Positions 1 through 7,687 of a stretch of DNA of 34,239 bases are shown here, piece after piece. Below the pieces are notes generated by a model. That model searched no databases, was not told the origin of the DNA, and was given only the letters and a program-made list of their open reading frames with translations. The stretch is from assembly GCA_010672965.1 (NCBI GenBank), contig JAAHFN010000072.1, forward strand, positions 1-34,239, read 5' to 3'. This stretch comes from Oscillatoria sp. SIO1A7. Its GTDB lineage: Bacteria; Cyanobacteriota; Cyanobacteriia; Cyanobacteriales; Laspinemataceae. Both the position numbers and the translations under genes were made by a program. Numbering within the stretch: position 1 is the stretch's first letter; every line of letters starts with the position of its first letter.

Positions 1-1
1 A

Positions 2-103
2 AAACAAGCAATGGAGAAGATTCGCAATTGTGACGTTGACGATTGGGCTAATAAAGTTCTTGGTCCATCCATGCTTTCTAAAAGGAGAGCTATAACTAAC
101 TAA
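2..103 (+). CDS. Possible 3' end of an unidentified CDS, cut by the window edge
   Basis: Frame 2 is open from the left edge and ends at TAA 101-103, giving about 33 residues that include CDVDDWANKVLGPSML and a basic tail. The composition (W, G, P, mixed charge) reads like a real protein C-terminus, unlike the low-complexity frames just downstream. I do not recognise the family. The open stretch is short, so it could also be chance. The upstream part lies outside the window. Confidence 0.35.
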   Translation, partial: KQAMEKIRNCDVDDWANKVLGPSMLSKRRAITN

Positions 104-170
104 AAGTTAAGGGTGACAGAAAAACTGCATGAAAATAAGAAGGCAAAAATTCCACAGAGTCAACACCCTA

Positions 171-291
171 GGTGTAGGGTGTGGGGTGTGGGGGTTTGGG
201 GTTTGGGGTGTAGGGTTTGGGGTGTAGGGTGTAGGGTTTGGGGTTTGGGGTGTGGGGTGTGGGGTGTGGGGTGTGGGGTGTGGGGTGTGGG
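171..291. repeat. Degenerate heptanucleotide tandem array (GGGTGTA / GGGTGTG / GGGTTTG)
   Basis: About 17 consecutive 7-bp units with two variable positions. This matches the short tandemly repeated repetitive (STRR) class known in filamentous cyanobacteria. A 7-bp unit is not a multiple of three, yet the array stays open in several frames because the units lack stops. The ORFs across it are artefacts. Confidence 0.85.
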
Positions 292-393
292 ACCAATTTT
301 TGATGAAGCTGCAATAAATTTGCCGTTCGCCCGCTCGCGGAGTCGAAGGGCTAGCGGGCAAGCGGGCGAGCGGATATGCCGTTGCGTAAGTCC

Positions 394-547
394 TATAGCG
401 TTTCTCAAATAAGTGTAATAAACGATCGGACCCTAGAAACGTAGGGGCGACAGCATCCCCGCTACTATCTCGCGCGCTCCGAACGGCAATCTCTGTATTG
501 GGATGCAACGCCGGTGGCATCTCACATCAAGAGCGAGAAACGCTATG
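394..547. repeat. Miniature inverted-repeat element, family A, copy 1
   Basis: Starts TATAGCGTTTCTCAAATAAG and ends with the complementary GAGAAACGCTAT. The centre carries the family hallmark 'gtaggggcgacagcatcccc', here answered by ATTGGGATGCAACGCC. It is a non-coding, TA-flanked, MITE-like palindrome. Other copies lie near 1789, 2575, 7127, 7369, 17518 and 32419. Confidence 0.75.
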
Positions 548-869
548 TATGAGAGATTAACCGGATTTGATGTTATAGCATTACCGATTAAGGTGTTTGA
601 CAGTTACAAATGTCTCTATTGCGAAGAATCGCAGGACTTTAGCTGACTGCTGAAAGCTGAAAGCTGACTGCTTACTGCTATATTACCTTGAGACATGGAG
701 CGCAGCGGCACTAGGCATTGGCTCCACCGCCCCATCGGAGATTTGTGGAACGGCGGAAGCGGATTTGATATGAGACAATCTACAAACTCTGATAAGTTAA
801 AACCCAAAAAAAAATTGGTCAGTTTCCACTCGAAGTTTGGGTAAGTGCCGCTTCGCGGAATTTTGAATC

Positions 870-927
870 AGGGCTTACGCATTCCCTCTACATTTAGGGT
901 TTGATTTCCATGCTCTGCGTAAGTCCT
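870..927. repeat. Short inverted-repeat element, family C (GGACTTACGCA ends), copy 1
   Basis: Ends GGGCTTACGCA and TGCGTAAGTCCT face each other across about 35 bp. The same ends recur at 8902-9011, 11188-11273, 19818-20075, 21469-21560 and, degenerate, at 27421. The element is non-coding. Confidence 0.65.
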
Positions 928-1433
928 TTTAATTTTGAGTCTTGAGTTTTGAATTGCGTCAATTTTGAATTCCACGCAGGGGGCCTTTCTCCCTCCGTCG
1001 GGCAAAATAAGGCAAGTCGCTGTAGAAACCACGAAAAGCAAGGAGGTGCTACGCTAGGGTGTTGACTCTGTGGAGAAAAGGCAATAGGGATTTTGCAAGG
1101 AATTTTTCTCCCTTATTTGGAGGAAGCGGAAATCCTTACTGGAAGGAGGGTTTCGGGATGCGATCGCCGGCAGGATTCGAGCGATGTCACCAAGTGAAAA
1201 AGCCTCAGAATCAACACCCTAGTGCTACCCCCCCCCAGTTTCTTCCCTGGTGCAAATAGCCGCGTTGGCGCGTGGGCGCGATCGTTTGCGACAGCGCCAA
1301 TAAGGGAGCGATCGCCCGGACAGCGATCGCGATCGAGCGAGTGTGGAAGCTCGGGTTCTGTGCGACGATGGCTAGCTTGTCGCACAGAAGAACCGGACTT
1401 CCAGGCTAACTAAGGGTGGTGAAAATTAGGGTG

Positions 1434-1593
1434 AATTTCTCGCATGGGAAGCCAACCCGCTGTCGCTAGACGTTACCCCGTTAGCGTTGGCTGGGTTGTC
1501 TTCCACCAGGCCAGCTATTGGAGCAAGCCAATCGACTACTTGCCCAGAGTCGTTGGCTTGCTCGATACAGCCTCGGTTTTTGAGGGAGAAATT
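1434..1593. ncRNA. Candidate structured non-coding RNA (multibranched fold)
   Basis: A closing helix AATTTCTC (1434-1441) with GAGAAATT (1586-1593) encloses three local hairpins. Hairpin 1 spans about 1446-1506, where GGAAGCCAACCC can pair with GGGTTGTCTTCC, or AGCCAAC with GTTGGCT, around an inner CGCTAGACG/CGTTAGCG stem. Hairpin 2 spans 1520-1563 (GAGCAAGCCAA and CGAC with GTCG and TTGGCTTGCTC). Hairpin 3 is a small CCTCG/GAGG stem near 1571-1585. A further AAAACAC/GTGTTTT pairing lies just outside (1602-1633). The strand is undecided because stems read the same both ways. Read on the minus strand, the AGGAGGTGTTTTC start and the architecture weakly recall IscB-associated HEARO/omega RNAs, but that is from memory only and no IscB/TnpB gene is visible. 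It could instead be a decayed palindromic element. Confidence 0.35.
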
Positions 1594-1788
1594 TTTAGAG
1601 TGAAAACACCTCCTTTCTTAGTCTTGTGTTTTTCCTTTGCACCGGGTCGCGGTTAGCGGCCCTTATTTTTGCCTCCTCTAGAGAGGCATAATGCCATATT
1701 AGCACAGCTTTGCTCGAAAAACAACATTGGATGCAAAAATTTTTTAAAATTTCTGGACTCTTTGCTCCTTCTGCAGTTTCTGCACTTT

Positions 1789-1935
1789 TATAGAGCGTTT
1801 CTCAAATAAGTGTAATGAGCGATCGGGTAGGGGCGAGAGCATCAGAGCAACTATCTCTTAGCTCCAAACGGGAATTCCCCTGCTGGGGTCCTTTGCCGGT
1901 GGCAACCTCACGTCAATTTGAGAACTACTATATAT
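1789..1935. repeat. MITE-like element, family A, copy 2 (diverged)
   Basis: Left end TATAGAGCGTTTCTCAAATA; right end TCAATTTGAGAAC followed by TACTATATA. The core retains GGTAGGGGCGAGAGCATC. It is more diverged than the other copies. Confidence 0.65.
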
Positions 1936-2190
1936 AAGGTAACAGCGAAGGCCGATGCGATCGCATTAGTGCCTTCTAGCTCTCATTCAAAATTCCTTCA
2001 TTCAAAATTGAGAATGCCTTTGTACCCTGGCTTTGGGTCACAAGAGAGCTGGTGAATTATTTCTGCCGCGATCGCTTTTACCGTAGGAGACTTGCGCAGA
2101 AAATTTAGTGCCAGTCCCTTTGGCCACCACCGTTCGGGCGATCGCCCTTCGTCAAGCTCAGGACAGGCTACGTCGTAGGCGTTGGCGTCG

Positions 2191-2442
2191 GATCCCCCCA
2201 ACCCCCCGATAAATTGGGGGGCTATTGACATAGCGTGCCCGGAGGGCGATCGCTCCTGGGAGCGGCTTCGGGACAAATACCTGTTTGTTTCCCAACGTCG
2301 GATCCCCCCAACCCCCCGATAAATTGGGGGGCTATTGACATAGCGTGCCCGGAGGGCGATCGCTCCTGGGGGCGGCTTCGGGACAAATACCTGTTTGTTT
2401 CCCAACGTCGGATCCCCCCAACCCCCCGATAAATTGGGGGGC
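2191..2442. repeat. 110-bp direct tandem repeat, about 2.3 copies
   Basis: The phrase GATCCCCCCAACCCCCCGAT recurs at 2191, 2301 and 2411, exactly 110 bp apart. Each full unit holds a C-run/G-run hairpin, a HIP1 site and ACAAATACCTGTTTGTTTCC. The two complete units are almost identical, which suggests recent duplication. A mirrored G-run half (GGGGGGTTGGGGGGATC) at about 2475-2492 closes a larger palindrome related to family D. Confidence 0.85.
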
Positions 2443-2574
2443 AATCGTCTTGAGCGTCTTGAGCCCCCCTTTTTAAGGGGGGTTGGGGGGATCGAACCTG
2501 TGAGAAAATGGCGAAAGTATTGTCCAAAAAACCGGGTTTCTTTCGTCTTAACTCAAAACTCAAAACTCTCAAGC

Positions 2575-2799
2575 TATAGCATTTCTCAAATAAGTGTAAT
2601 AGACCTCTTGCATAATTACGGTAAGATACCCCCAACCCCCCTTGGAAAGGGGGGCTTTTTGGATTTATGCAAGAAGTCTAATAAACGATCTGGTAGGGGC
2701 GACAGCATCCCCGAGACTGTCTGGGCAATAGATACGAGAGTTTTTGTATTGGGATGCTTCGCCCAGGTATTATCTCACATCAATTTGAGAAACGCTATA
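2575..2799. repeat. MITE-like element, family A, copy 3, interrupted by another element
   Basis: TATAGCATTTCTCAAATAAG at the left and CAATTTGAGAAACGCTATA at the right are family A termini. The total length is about 225 bp instead of about 140 because 2601-2679 is a nested insertion. The right end stops 5 nt from the TAG stop (2804-2806) of the TPR gene on the minus strand. Confidence 0.8.
2601..2679. repeat. 79-bp nested palindromic element inside family A copy 3
   Basis: Ends AGACCTCTTGCATAA and TTATGCAAGAAGTCT are inverted repeats with one mismatch. An inner CCCCCC/GGGGGG hairpin sits between them. Removing it restores the uninterrupted family A sequence GTAATAAACGAT, leaving an AAT (or TAAT) duplication at the junction. 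It is a non-autonomous insertion of an IS-like end pair. Confidence 0.75.
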
Positions 2800-2803
2800 A
2801 GAA

Positions 2804-5800
2804 CTATTTCCAATTATCCCGCAGACGCTGCAGATTGCTCGCCGCTTTCTTGGTATTGGGATGCTCTTCTCCCAGCACCTTGCGAAGAATAGATAGCGCC
2901 TGTTCGTAGAGTAGTTCTGCCTCTGCGTAGCGTCCCTGTTTATTGTACAGCTCTGCCAAATTATTGAGACTGCTGGCGGTATCGGGATGCTCTTTTCCCA
3001 GCACCTTGCGAAGAATAGATAGCGCCTGCTTGTAGAGAGGCTCTGCCTCGGGGTAGCGTCCCTGTATATGGTACAGCGATGCCAAGTTATTGAGACTGCT
3101 GGCGGTATCGGGATGCTCTTCTCCCAGCACCTTGCGATAGATAGATAGCGCGCGATCGTACAGTGGCTCTGCCTCTGCGTAGCGTCCCTGTTTTTCGTAC
3201 AGCGCTGCCAAGTTATTGAGACTGCTGGCGGTATCGGGATGCTCTTCTCCCAGCACCTTGCGACGGATAGATAGCGCCTGCTTGTAGAGAGGTTCTGCCT
3301 CTGCGTAGCGTCCCTGTGTATCGTACAAAGCTGCCAAATTATTGAGACTGGTGGCGGTATCGGGATGCTCCTCTCCCAGCACCTTGCGACGGATAGATAG
3401 CGCCTGCTTGTAGAGAGGTTCTGCCTCTGCGTAGCGTCCCTGTGTATCGTACAGCAGTGCCAAGTTGTTGAGACTTTGGGCGGTATCGGGATGCTCTTTT
3501 CCCAGCACCTTGCGATAGATAGAGAGCGCCTGTTGTAAGAGAAGTTCTGCCTCTTCGTAGCGTCCCTGATAAACGTACAAAGCTGCCAAGTTATTAAGAC
3601 TGCTGGCGGTATCGGGATGCTCTTCTCCCAGCACCTTGCGATGGACAGATAGCGCCCGTTCGTACAGTAGTTCTGCCTCTGCGTAGCGTCCCTGTCCTTT
3701 ATACAGCCCTGCCAAGTTATTGAGACTTTGGGCGGTATCGGGATGCTCTTCTCCCAGCACCTTGCGACGGATAGAGAGCGCCCGTTCGTACAGTGGTTCT
3801 GCCTCTTCGTAACGTCCCTGTTTTTCGTACAGCCCTGCCAAGTTATTGAGACTGGTGGCGGTATCGGGATGCTCTTCTCCCAGGACTTTGCGACTGATAG
3901 AGAGCGCCTGTTGTAAGAGAAGTTCTGCCTCTTCGTAGCGTCCCTGATAAACGTACAAAGCTGCCAAGTTATTAAGACTGCTGGCGGTATCGGGATGCTC
4001 TTCTCCCAGTAACTTTAGATAGATTCGCGATGCCCGTTTCAGCAGAGGCTCGGCTTTGCCATACTCGCCCTTATATAAAAGCGACATACCAAGATTGTTG
4101 AGCCTCTTGGCAGCACCGATGGTTTCTTGAAAGTCGCCGATTTGTTTGTTAGCCCGCAGTCGCTCGGCGAACTCCTCCGCTGCGTCGTCCTGTCCCACTT
4201 TGATGCAAAGATCGATTAGCGCCTCAAGGATGTTCAGGGTGTCGGGATGGCTCGGGCCGAAGACCGTTTCGGCGGCTGCTAATGCTTCCTGGTAATCGGC
4301 AAAGGCTTGTTGGTATCGATGCTTGCCCATGTTTGAGCGGATGTATCCTAATAGCGCTTGGCTGTATATGGCTAGGGGATGGTCGCTGCCCCTGGCGCTT
4401 TTTGCCAATTCCATTGCTTCTTGACAGAGTTTGGCCGCTGCATCGAGCCGGTTGTCGCAGTAGCTCAGGAAAGCAGCGGTTTTCTTTAGTTCTGCCAATT
4501 GTAGGGGTTGGCTGTCGCTGCTGGCTTCGAGAATTTTTAAAGCCCGATCGCTGGCAATAATTGCTTCTCGATATTGTCTCTGTCTGGTGGCAATGTCGGC
4601 TTTTCGGTTCAGCACTTCAGCTACTAAGGGGGAGTCTTCCCCGCATTCGGCAGTGCGAATTTTTAGACAACGCTGGGCGGCATTGCTGGCATCAAAAACG
4701 CGCTCCAGTTTCAGATAAGCGCGAGCCAAGTCGTATTCTACTTTGGCGCAAAGGAGACTTTCCCCCAACTGCCCTGCAGCGTATTCGGCTTTAGCAGTTT
4801 CTAGAGCCGCGATCGCTTCCTTGTCTTCTGCCAAAGCAATCAGAGAAAAGCCAAGCAAACCCCAGGCGAGAGCTATTTGTTTTGGTTTTGCTTCTTCCCC
4901 TGGGGGGAGTATTTCACTTGTGCCAGCGTTAGCCCTATTGGGCTTCGTTTGTGTAGCCGCGCCTTTAGGCGTTAGGCGGCTCGGAGCCAGAGCTATTTGT
5001 TGTGGTTTTGCTTCTTCCCCGGAGTCGGGAGAACTGGGGATAATTTTTGGCCAATTTTCGAGCAAGAACCGCAGCATCTCAACTATGGCTTCATGTTGGT
5101 TGGCTTGCTGCATTGTTGGCACTTGCTCTAAGAACCAATCGATCGCGGCTAAAGGGCGATCGCTATTCAAGCCGTGATAGAGAGCTGCTTCTAATGCTGG
5201 AAGAGAGCGATCGGCGGTTGGGGCGTTGGCAGATTCCCGGGCGTATTCCTCCTGATATCTCTGGCACAACCAACTGGCAACGGAACGGCGTTGGGCTTCT
5301 GGCTGAGTTTCTTGCAAATGTTGCCGCACTTCCGGGTGAAAGCGACAGCGGCTTTTGTTTAATGCATCCGCTCTCAGGCTTCGACTCCGCTCAGCCCGAA
5401 CGGCGATCGGGCTGAGCCCTCCGGGCAGGCTACGCCAACGACTCCGCTCAGCCCGAACGGTGGGGGTCAATAATGGGCTTGGACGGCTATGCCCTCCGGG
5501 CAGGCTACGCCAACGACTCCGCTCAGCCCGAACGGTGGGGGTCAATAATGGGCTTGGACGGCTATGCCCTCCGGGCAGGCTTCGCCTACGACTCCGCTCA
5601 GCCCGAACGGCGATCGCAGAATCCGACTCTGTGGGGGGTACATTATTAACTTGTAAGTCCATTAGTGCCGACTCGACGTAGGGGGAGGCAGCAACTTCCC
5701 CGAAGCGCCCGCGCCAGCTCCCCAAACCATAGACCTCGATTAGATTCTCGAATAGGGTCTCGTCCCAGGTGCGAGGAACCGAGAGAATTTGCAGCATCCG

Positions 5801-6940
5801 CCGCTCCTCTGGATTCCAGGCTTCGTCCTCTTTGCTCATAAACTCTTCTGGGTTTTCGGCAAAGTCTTCTACTCGCGGCGATCGCTTCTTTTCGTTTTGG
5901 ATTTTCTGCCACCGCTGGGCGCAAGCATTCAGATAAAAAGGAACTCCTTGGGCAATGTCGGCGATCGCTTGGCAAACCTGGTAACTCTGGTAGTTCTTCC
6001 TCGTATTGTCAGCGATACCGGCTGCCCCTAGAAACTCTATAGTCTCCGATTCGGTTAAAGGCAGAACCGGCAAGCTATGGCTGGCTTCCAGGGATTCCAG
6101 GGGGCGATCGGCAGAAATCAGCCACAAAACATTAGGATTGTCCTCTTTTATCATTTCTTCTAGCCAGAAGTGTTTCCCCGTCTCCTCAAAAGCTTGCCAA
6201 TCATCCACAAAAACAATTGCTTGCTTTTCGTGCCGAGCCAGGTATTCCCGCAAATCCCGAGTGAAAAATTTTGGTAATAGTTCGAGAACTTGATAGGGAC
6301 TGACGCATTTTTGCAGCTCTTGCAACTCTTCCCTGCGTCCTACACACCACTGCTGCACCCTTTCAGAGCCTTTAACAAAAACCCAATTTAACTTGGCTAG
6401 GAAAGTAACGTAGGGCAATCCCTCCTTAGCAAAATCTATCAATTCCGACAACAGAAAAGAGGCCAGCTCCAGAGTAATGCTGCTCGGCTCGGGCAACCCC
6501 AAATCTCCAAAAAGCCCTAGAGCAGCAGATGCTAAATCCACTCCAGTGCTAGCCATGTCTGCCCGTTCCATTTTCCTGGCATGCTGGGGACGCGCCAGAC
6601 TTTGGAAGCAATTATCGCGACCTGCATAGTATAAGTAAGTCCAGTCGAAAAGACTAAAGTCATCTCCACTATCTTGACTGGTGGGAAAGCCACCGCGCAG
6701 ATGGCGAACTGCTTTTTCCAGGGAGGGCAAGGAATGTTCCTTCATCTTCCTACCGTCCACATAGGCGCAGAGGAATTCTTCCTGCAAAGACGCGGCCAAG
6801 AAGCGGCATAACTGGGCTCTAATCTTGGTCGGACCGTACAATACAATCTGGTTTTGCTTCTTGCGACCGAGGCCGGCGATCGCCTGTCTCGCTTCCTCTT
6901 CATAACGCTTGGGGAAAAACGACTCGGCTCGAACTTTCAT
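2804..6940 (-). CDS. STAND-like ATPase with C-terminal kinesin-light-chain-type TPR array
   Basis: 1378 residues, cytosolic, with no signal or membrane segment. The N-terminus resembles an NTPase of the AAA/STAND type. Residues 32-43 (QIVLYGPTKIRA) sit where a Walker A loop belongs but lack the GxGKT/S core. Residues 241-247 (AIVFVDD) look like Walker B, followed by LISADRP, LPLTESETIEFL and a GVPFYL motif as in STAND proteins. Residues about 690-940 are helical, degenerate TPR. Residues about 945-1378 are ten near-identical 42-residue TPRs (HPDTAxSLNNLAxLY), with a 126-bp period at DNA level. Such proteins usually act as scaffolds or signal-sensing switches, and the ligand here is unknown. 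Oddities are a low-complexity repeat-derived insert at about 442-524 and a 40-codon in-frame duplication/insertion at about 640-691. It is apparently monocistronic. Start ATG 6940 opens the first clearly conserved-looking segment; no strong Shine-Dalgarno is seen. Confidence 0.85.
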   Translation of the reverse strand: MKVRAESFFPKRYEEEARQAIAGLGRKKQNQIVLYGPTKIRAQLCRFLAASLQEEFLCAYVDGRKMKEHSLPSLEKAVRHLRGGFPTSQDSGDDFSLFDWTYLYYAGRDNCFQSLARPQHARKMERADMASTGVDLASAALGLFGDLGLPEPSSITLELASFLLSELIDFAKEGLPYVTFLAKLNWVFVKGSERVQQWCVGRREELQELQKCVSPYQVLELLPKFFTRDLREYLARHEKQAIVFVDDWQAFEETGKHFWLEEMIKEDNPNVLWLISADRPLESLEASHSLPVLPLTESETIEFLGAAGIADNTRKNYQSYQVCQAIADIAQGVPFYLNACAQRWQKIQNEKKRSPRVEDFAENPEEFMSKEDEAWNPEERRMLQILSVPRTWDETLFENLIEVYGLGSWRGRFGEVAASPYVESALMDLQVNNVPPTESDSAIAVRAERSRRRSLPGGHSRPSPLLTPTVRAERSRWRSLPGGHSRPSPLLTPTVRAERSRWRSLPGGLSPIAVRAERSRSLRADALNKSRCRFHPEVRQHLQETQPEAQRRSVASWLCQRYQEEYARESANAPTADRSLPALEAALYHGLNSDRPLAAIDWFLEQVPTMQQANQHEAIVEMLRFLLENWPKIIPSSPDSGEEAKPQQIALAPSRLTPKGAATQTKPNRANAGTSEILPPGEEAKPKQIALAWGLLGFSLIALAEDKEAIAALETAKAEYAAGQLGESLLCAKVEYDLARAYLKLERVFDASNAAQRCLKIRTAECGEDSPLVAEVLNRKADIATRQRQYREAIIASDRALKILEASSDSQPLQLAELKKTAAFLSYCDNRLDAAAKLCQEAMELAKSARGSDHPLAIYSQALLGYIRSNMGKHRYQQAFADYQEALAAAETVFGPSHPDTLNILEALIDLCIKVGQDDAAEEFAERLRANKQIGDFQETIGAAKRLNNLGMSLLYKGEYGKAEPLLKRASRIYLKLLGEEHPDTASSLNNLAALYVYQGRYEEAELLLQQALSISRKVLGEEHPDTATSLNNLAGLYEKQGRYEEAEPLYERALSIRRKVLGEEHPDTAQSLNNLAGLYKGQGRYAEAELLYERALSVHRKVLGEEHPDTASSLNNLAALYVYQGRYEEAELLLQQALSIYRKVLGKEHPDTAQSLNNLALLYDTQGRYAEAEPLYKQALSIRRKVLGEEHPDTATSLNNLAALYDTQGRYAEAEPLYKQALSIRRKVLGEEHPDTASSLNNLAALYEKQGRYAEAEPLYDRALSIYRKVLGEEHPDTASSLNNLASLYHIQGRYPEAEPLYKQALSILRKVLGKEHPDTASSLNNLAELYNKQGRYAEAELLYEQALSILRKVLGEEHPNTKKAASNLQRLRDNWK
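4869..5020 (-). repeat. In-frame insertion flanked by a 32-bp direct duplication inside the TPR gene
   Basis: AGAGCTATTTGT plus the following TGGTTTTGCTTCTTCCCC occurs at 4869-4900 and, with one mismatch, at 4989-5020. The period is exactly 120 bp (40 codons). The protein therefore reads EEAKPQQIALA, then about 29 repeat-encoded residues, then EEAKPKQIALA again. The 88-bp insert contains GTGTAGCCGCGCC and TAGGCGT pieces also present in the intergenic element near 14170-14240, so it is an intergenic repeat that landed in frame. Confidence 0.8.
5382..5610 (-). repeat. 75-bp tandem repeat inserted in frame in the TPR gene
   Basis: Two 75-bp units (5461-5535 and 5536-5610) differ at two bases, and a shorter related unit precedes them (5401-5460). 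CGACTCCGCTCAGCCCGAAC recurs at each boundary. The protein shows the 25-residue repeat VRAERSRWRSLPGGHSRPSP..., arginine-rich and unlike the flanking helical sequence. Period and insert length are multiples of three, so the frame survives. Confidence 0.85.
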
Positions 6941-7126
6941 AACTTGACGCTGCCCCTAACGAATTTATTCAATTCTTTTTATTATAGCGAGACTGCCTGG
7001 GCTGTAGAACGAGACTCTCTTATTGGGATGCTTCGCCCATATATAGCATTACATAGTAAGGTTAGGACGGTTACAAAATGCCACAGCTTACGAAAGGCAA
7101 GGCTTTGGCCGATAGCTGAGAGCTGA

Positions 7127-7265
7127 TATAGCGTTTCTCAAATTGCTGTAAGGTGTCTGGGGCAAAGCATCCCAATACGGTAATTACCGTTACACAGCCG
7201 AGATTGTCGCTCGCGATGCTGTCGCCCCTACGTTTATTTTATTACACTTATTTGAGAAAGGCTAT
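7127..7265. repeat. MITE-like element, family A, copy 4 (reverse orientation)
   Basis: TATAGCGTTTCTCAAATTGC at the left and TTATTTGAGAAAGGCTATA at the right. The core GCGATGCTGTCGCCCCTACG is the complement of the copy-1 core, so the element is inverted relative to copies 1-3. It is flanked on both sides by AGCTGA-type heptad sequence. Confidence 0.8.
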
Positions 7266-7368
7266 AGCTGACCGCTTACTGCTATAGCGTTTCTCTCTCT
7301 TGATGTGAAGTACCTGGGCGAAGCATCCCAATACGATCTTATATCAAATCCGGTTAATTACTCATAAA

Positions 7369-7509
7369 TATAGCATTTCTCAAATAAGTGTAATAAGCGA
7401 TCGGGTAGGAGCGACAGCATCCCCCTTGACCATCTCTGCTATAAAACCGGGATTTTGATCTTGGGATGCTTCGCCCAGACACTTTCCATCAAGAGAGAGA
7501 ACCGCTATA
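7369..7509. repeat. MITE-like element, family A, copy 5
   Basis: Complete copy of about 141 bp, with ends TATAGCATTTCTCAAATAAG and GAGAGAGAACCGCTATA and core GACAGCATCCCC ... TTGGGATGCTTCGCCCAG. Partial relatives lie on both sides (7283-7336 and 7570-7685). Confidence 0.8.
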
Positions 7510-7569
7510 AATCCCGTAGGGGCACCGCCCCTACAGATACTGTGACTGTTTAAACGGATTTGATATTAC

Positions 7570-7685
7570 CCGTTTTACAGCAGAGATAGTCAAGGGAGAT
7601 GCTGTCGCCCCTACATTTACCACCCCAATCGTTTATTACACTTATTTGAGAACCGCTATATATCTTACATCAAGAGCGAGAAACC
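7570..7685. repeat. Family A half-element ending at a stop codon
   Basis: Contains CAGCAGAGATAGTC, GATGCTGTCGCCCCTAC and TTATTTGAGAACCGCTATATA, then a separate fragment of the opposite end (CATCAAGAGCGAGAAAC) that runs to within a few bases of the TAA stop (7688-7690) of the membrane-protein gene on the minus strand. Confidence 0.65.
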
Positions 7686-7687
7686 CT

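Larger units (their letters stand above)
154..1222. repeat. Three copies of a 20-bp sequence, two facing one way and one the other
   Basis: CCACAGAGTCAACACCCTAG occurs at 154-173. Its reverse complement is at 1054-1073, and a near-identical forward copy (CCTCAGAATCAACACCCTAG) at 1203-1222. The 1054/1203 pair encloses 169 bp and the 154/1054 pair about 920 bp, so either could be terminal inverted repeats of a decayed element. No transposase is present between them. Confidence 0.5.
104..2803. other. 2.7-kb gene-free region made largely of repeats
   Basis: No convincing CDS on either strand. Besides the individually listed elements it holds a GC-rich palindrome at 330-372 (GCTCGC/GCGAGC), AGCTGA-type heptads at 641-678, the motif GATTAACCGGATTTGAT at 553-570 (family B end), a GTGCGACG/GTCGCACAG hairpin near 1356-1386, and HIP1-rich sequence at 1265-1335. 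ORFs of 60-165 residues here are built from these repeats. Confidence 0.7.
6941..7687. other. Gene-free region of clustered miniature elements
   Basis: No CDS is supported. It holds a family A fragment at 6985-7046 (TTGGGATGCTTCGCCC), AGCTGAG heptads near 7116-7126, a full family A copy (7127-7265), a left-end fragment (7283-7336), a family B end (TATCAAATCCGGTTAA, about 7342), a full family A copy (7369-7509), a family B hairpin around GTAGGGGC/GCCCCTAC (7510-7568) and a family A half (7570-7685). Any promoter of the TPR gene must lie in the first part. Confidence 0.75.

Noticed and set aside
107-520. A 137-residue minus-strand ORF rich in PHTPNPT
   Set aside because: Produced by the heptad array at 171-291 and the family A element.
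1113-1385. 90-residue minus-strand ORF next to the structured segment, considered as an IscB/TnpB remnant
   Set aside because: No RuvC, HNH or bridge-helix motif is visible, and it is HIP1-rich with Arg/Ser/Ala bias typical of non-coding frames.
2191-2442. CRISPR array (also considered at 12576-12629 and 34031-34114)
   Set aside because: The repeats are contiguous with no unique spacers, unit sizes are 110, 14 and 7 bp, and no cas genes are present.
5047-5681. Plus-strand ORFs opposite the TPR gene
   Set aside because: They lie antisense to a continuous 1378-codon frame with clear TPR and ATPase motifs, and they follow the 75-bp repeat.
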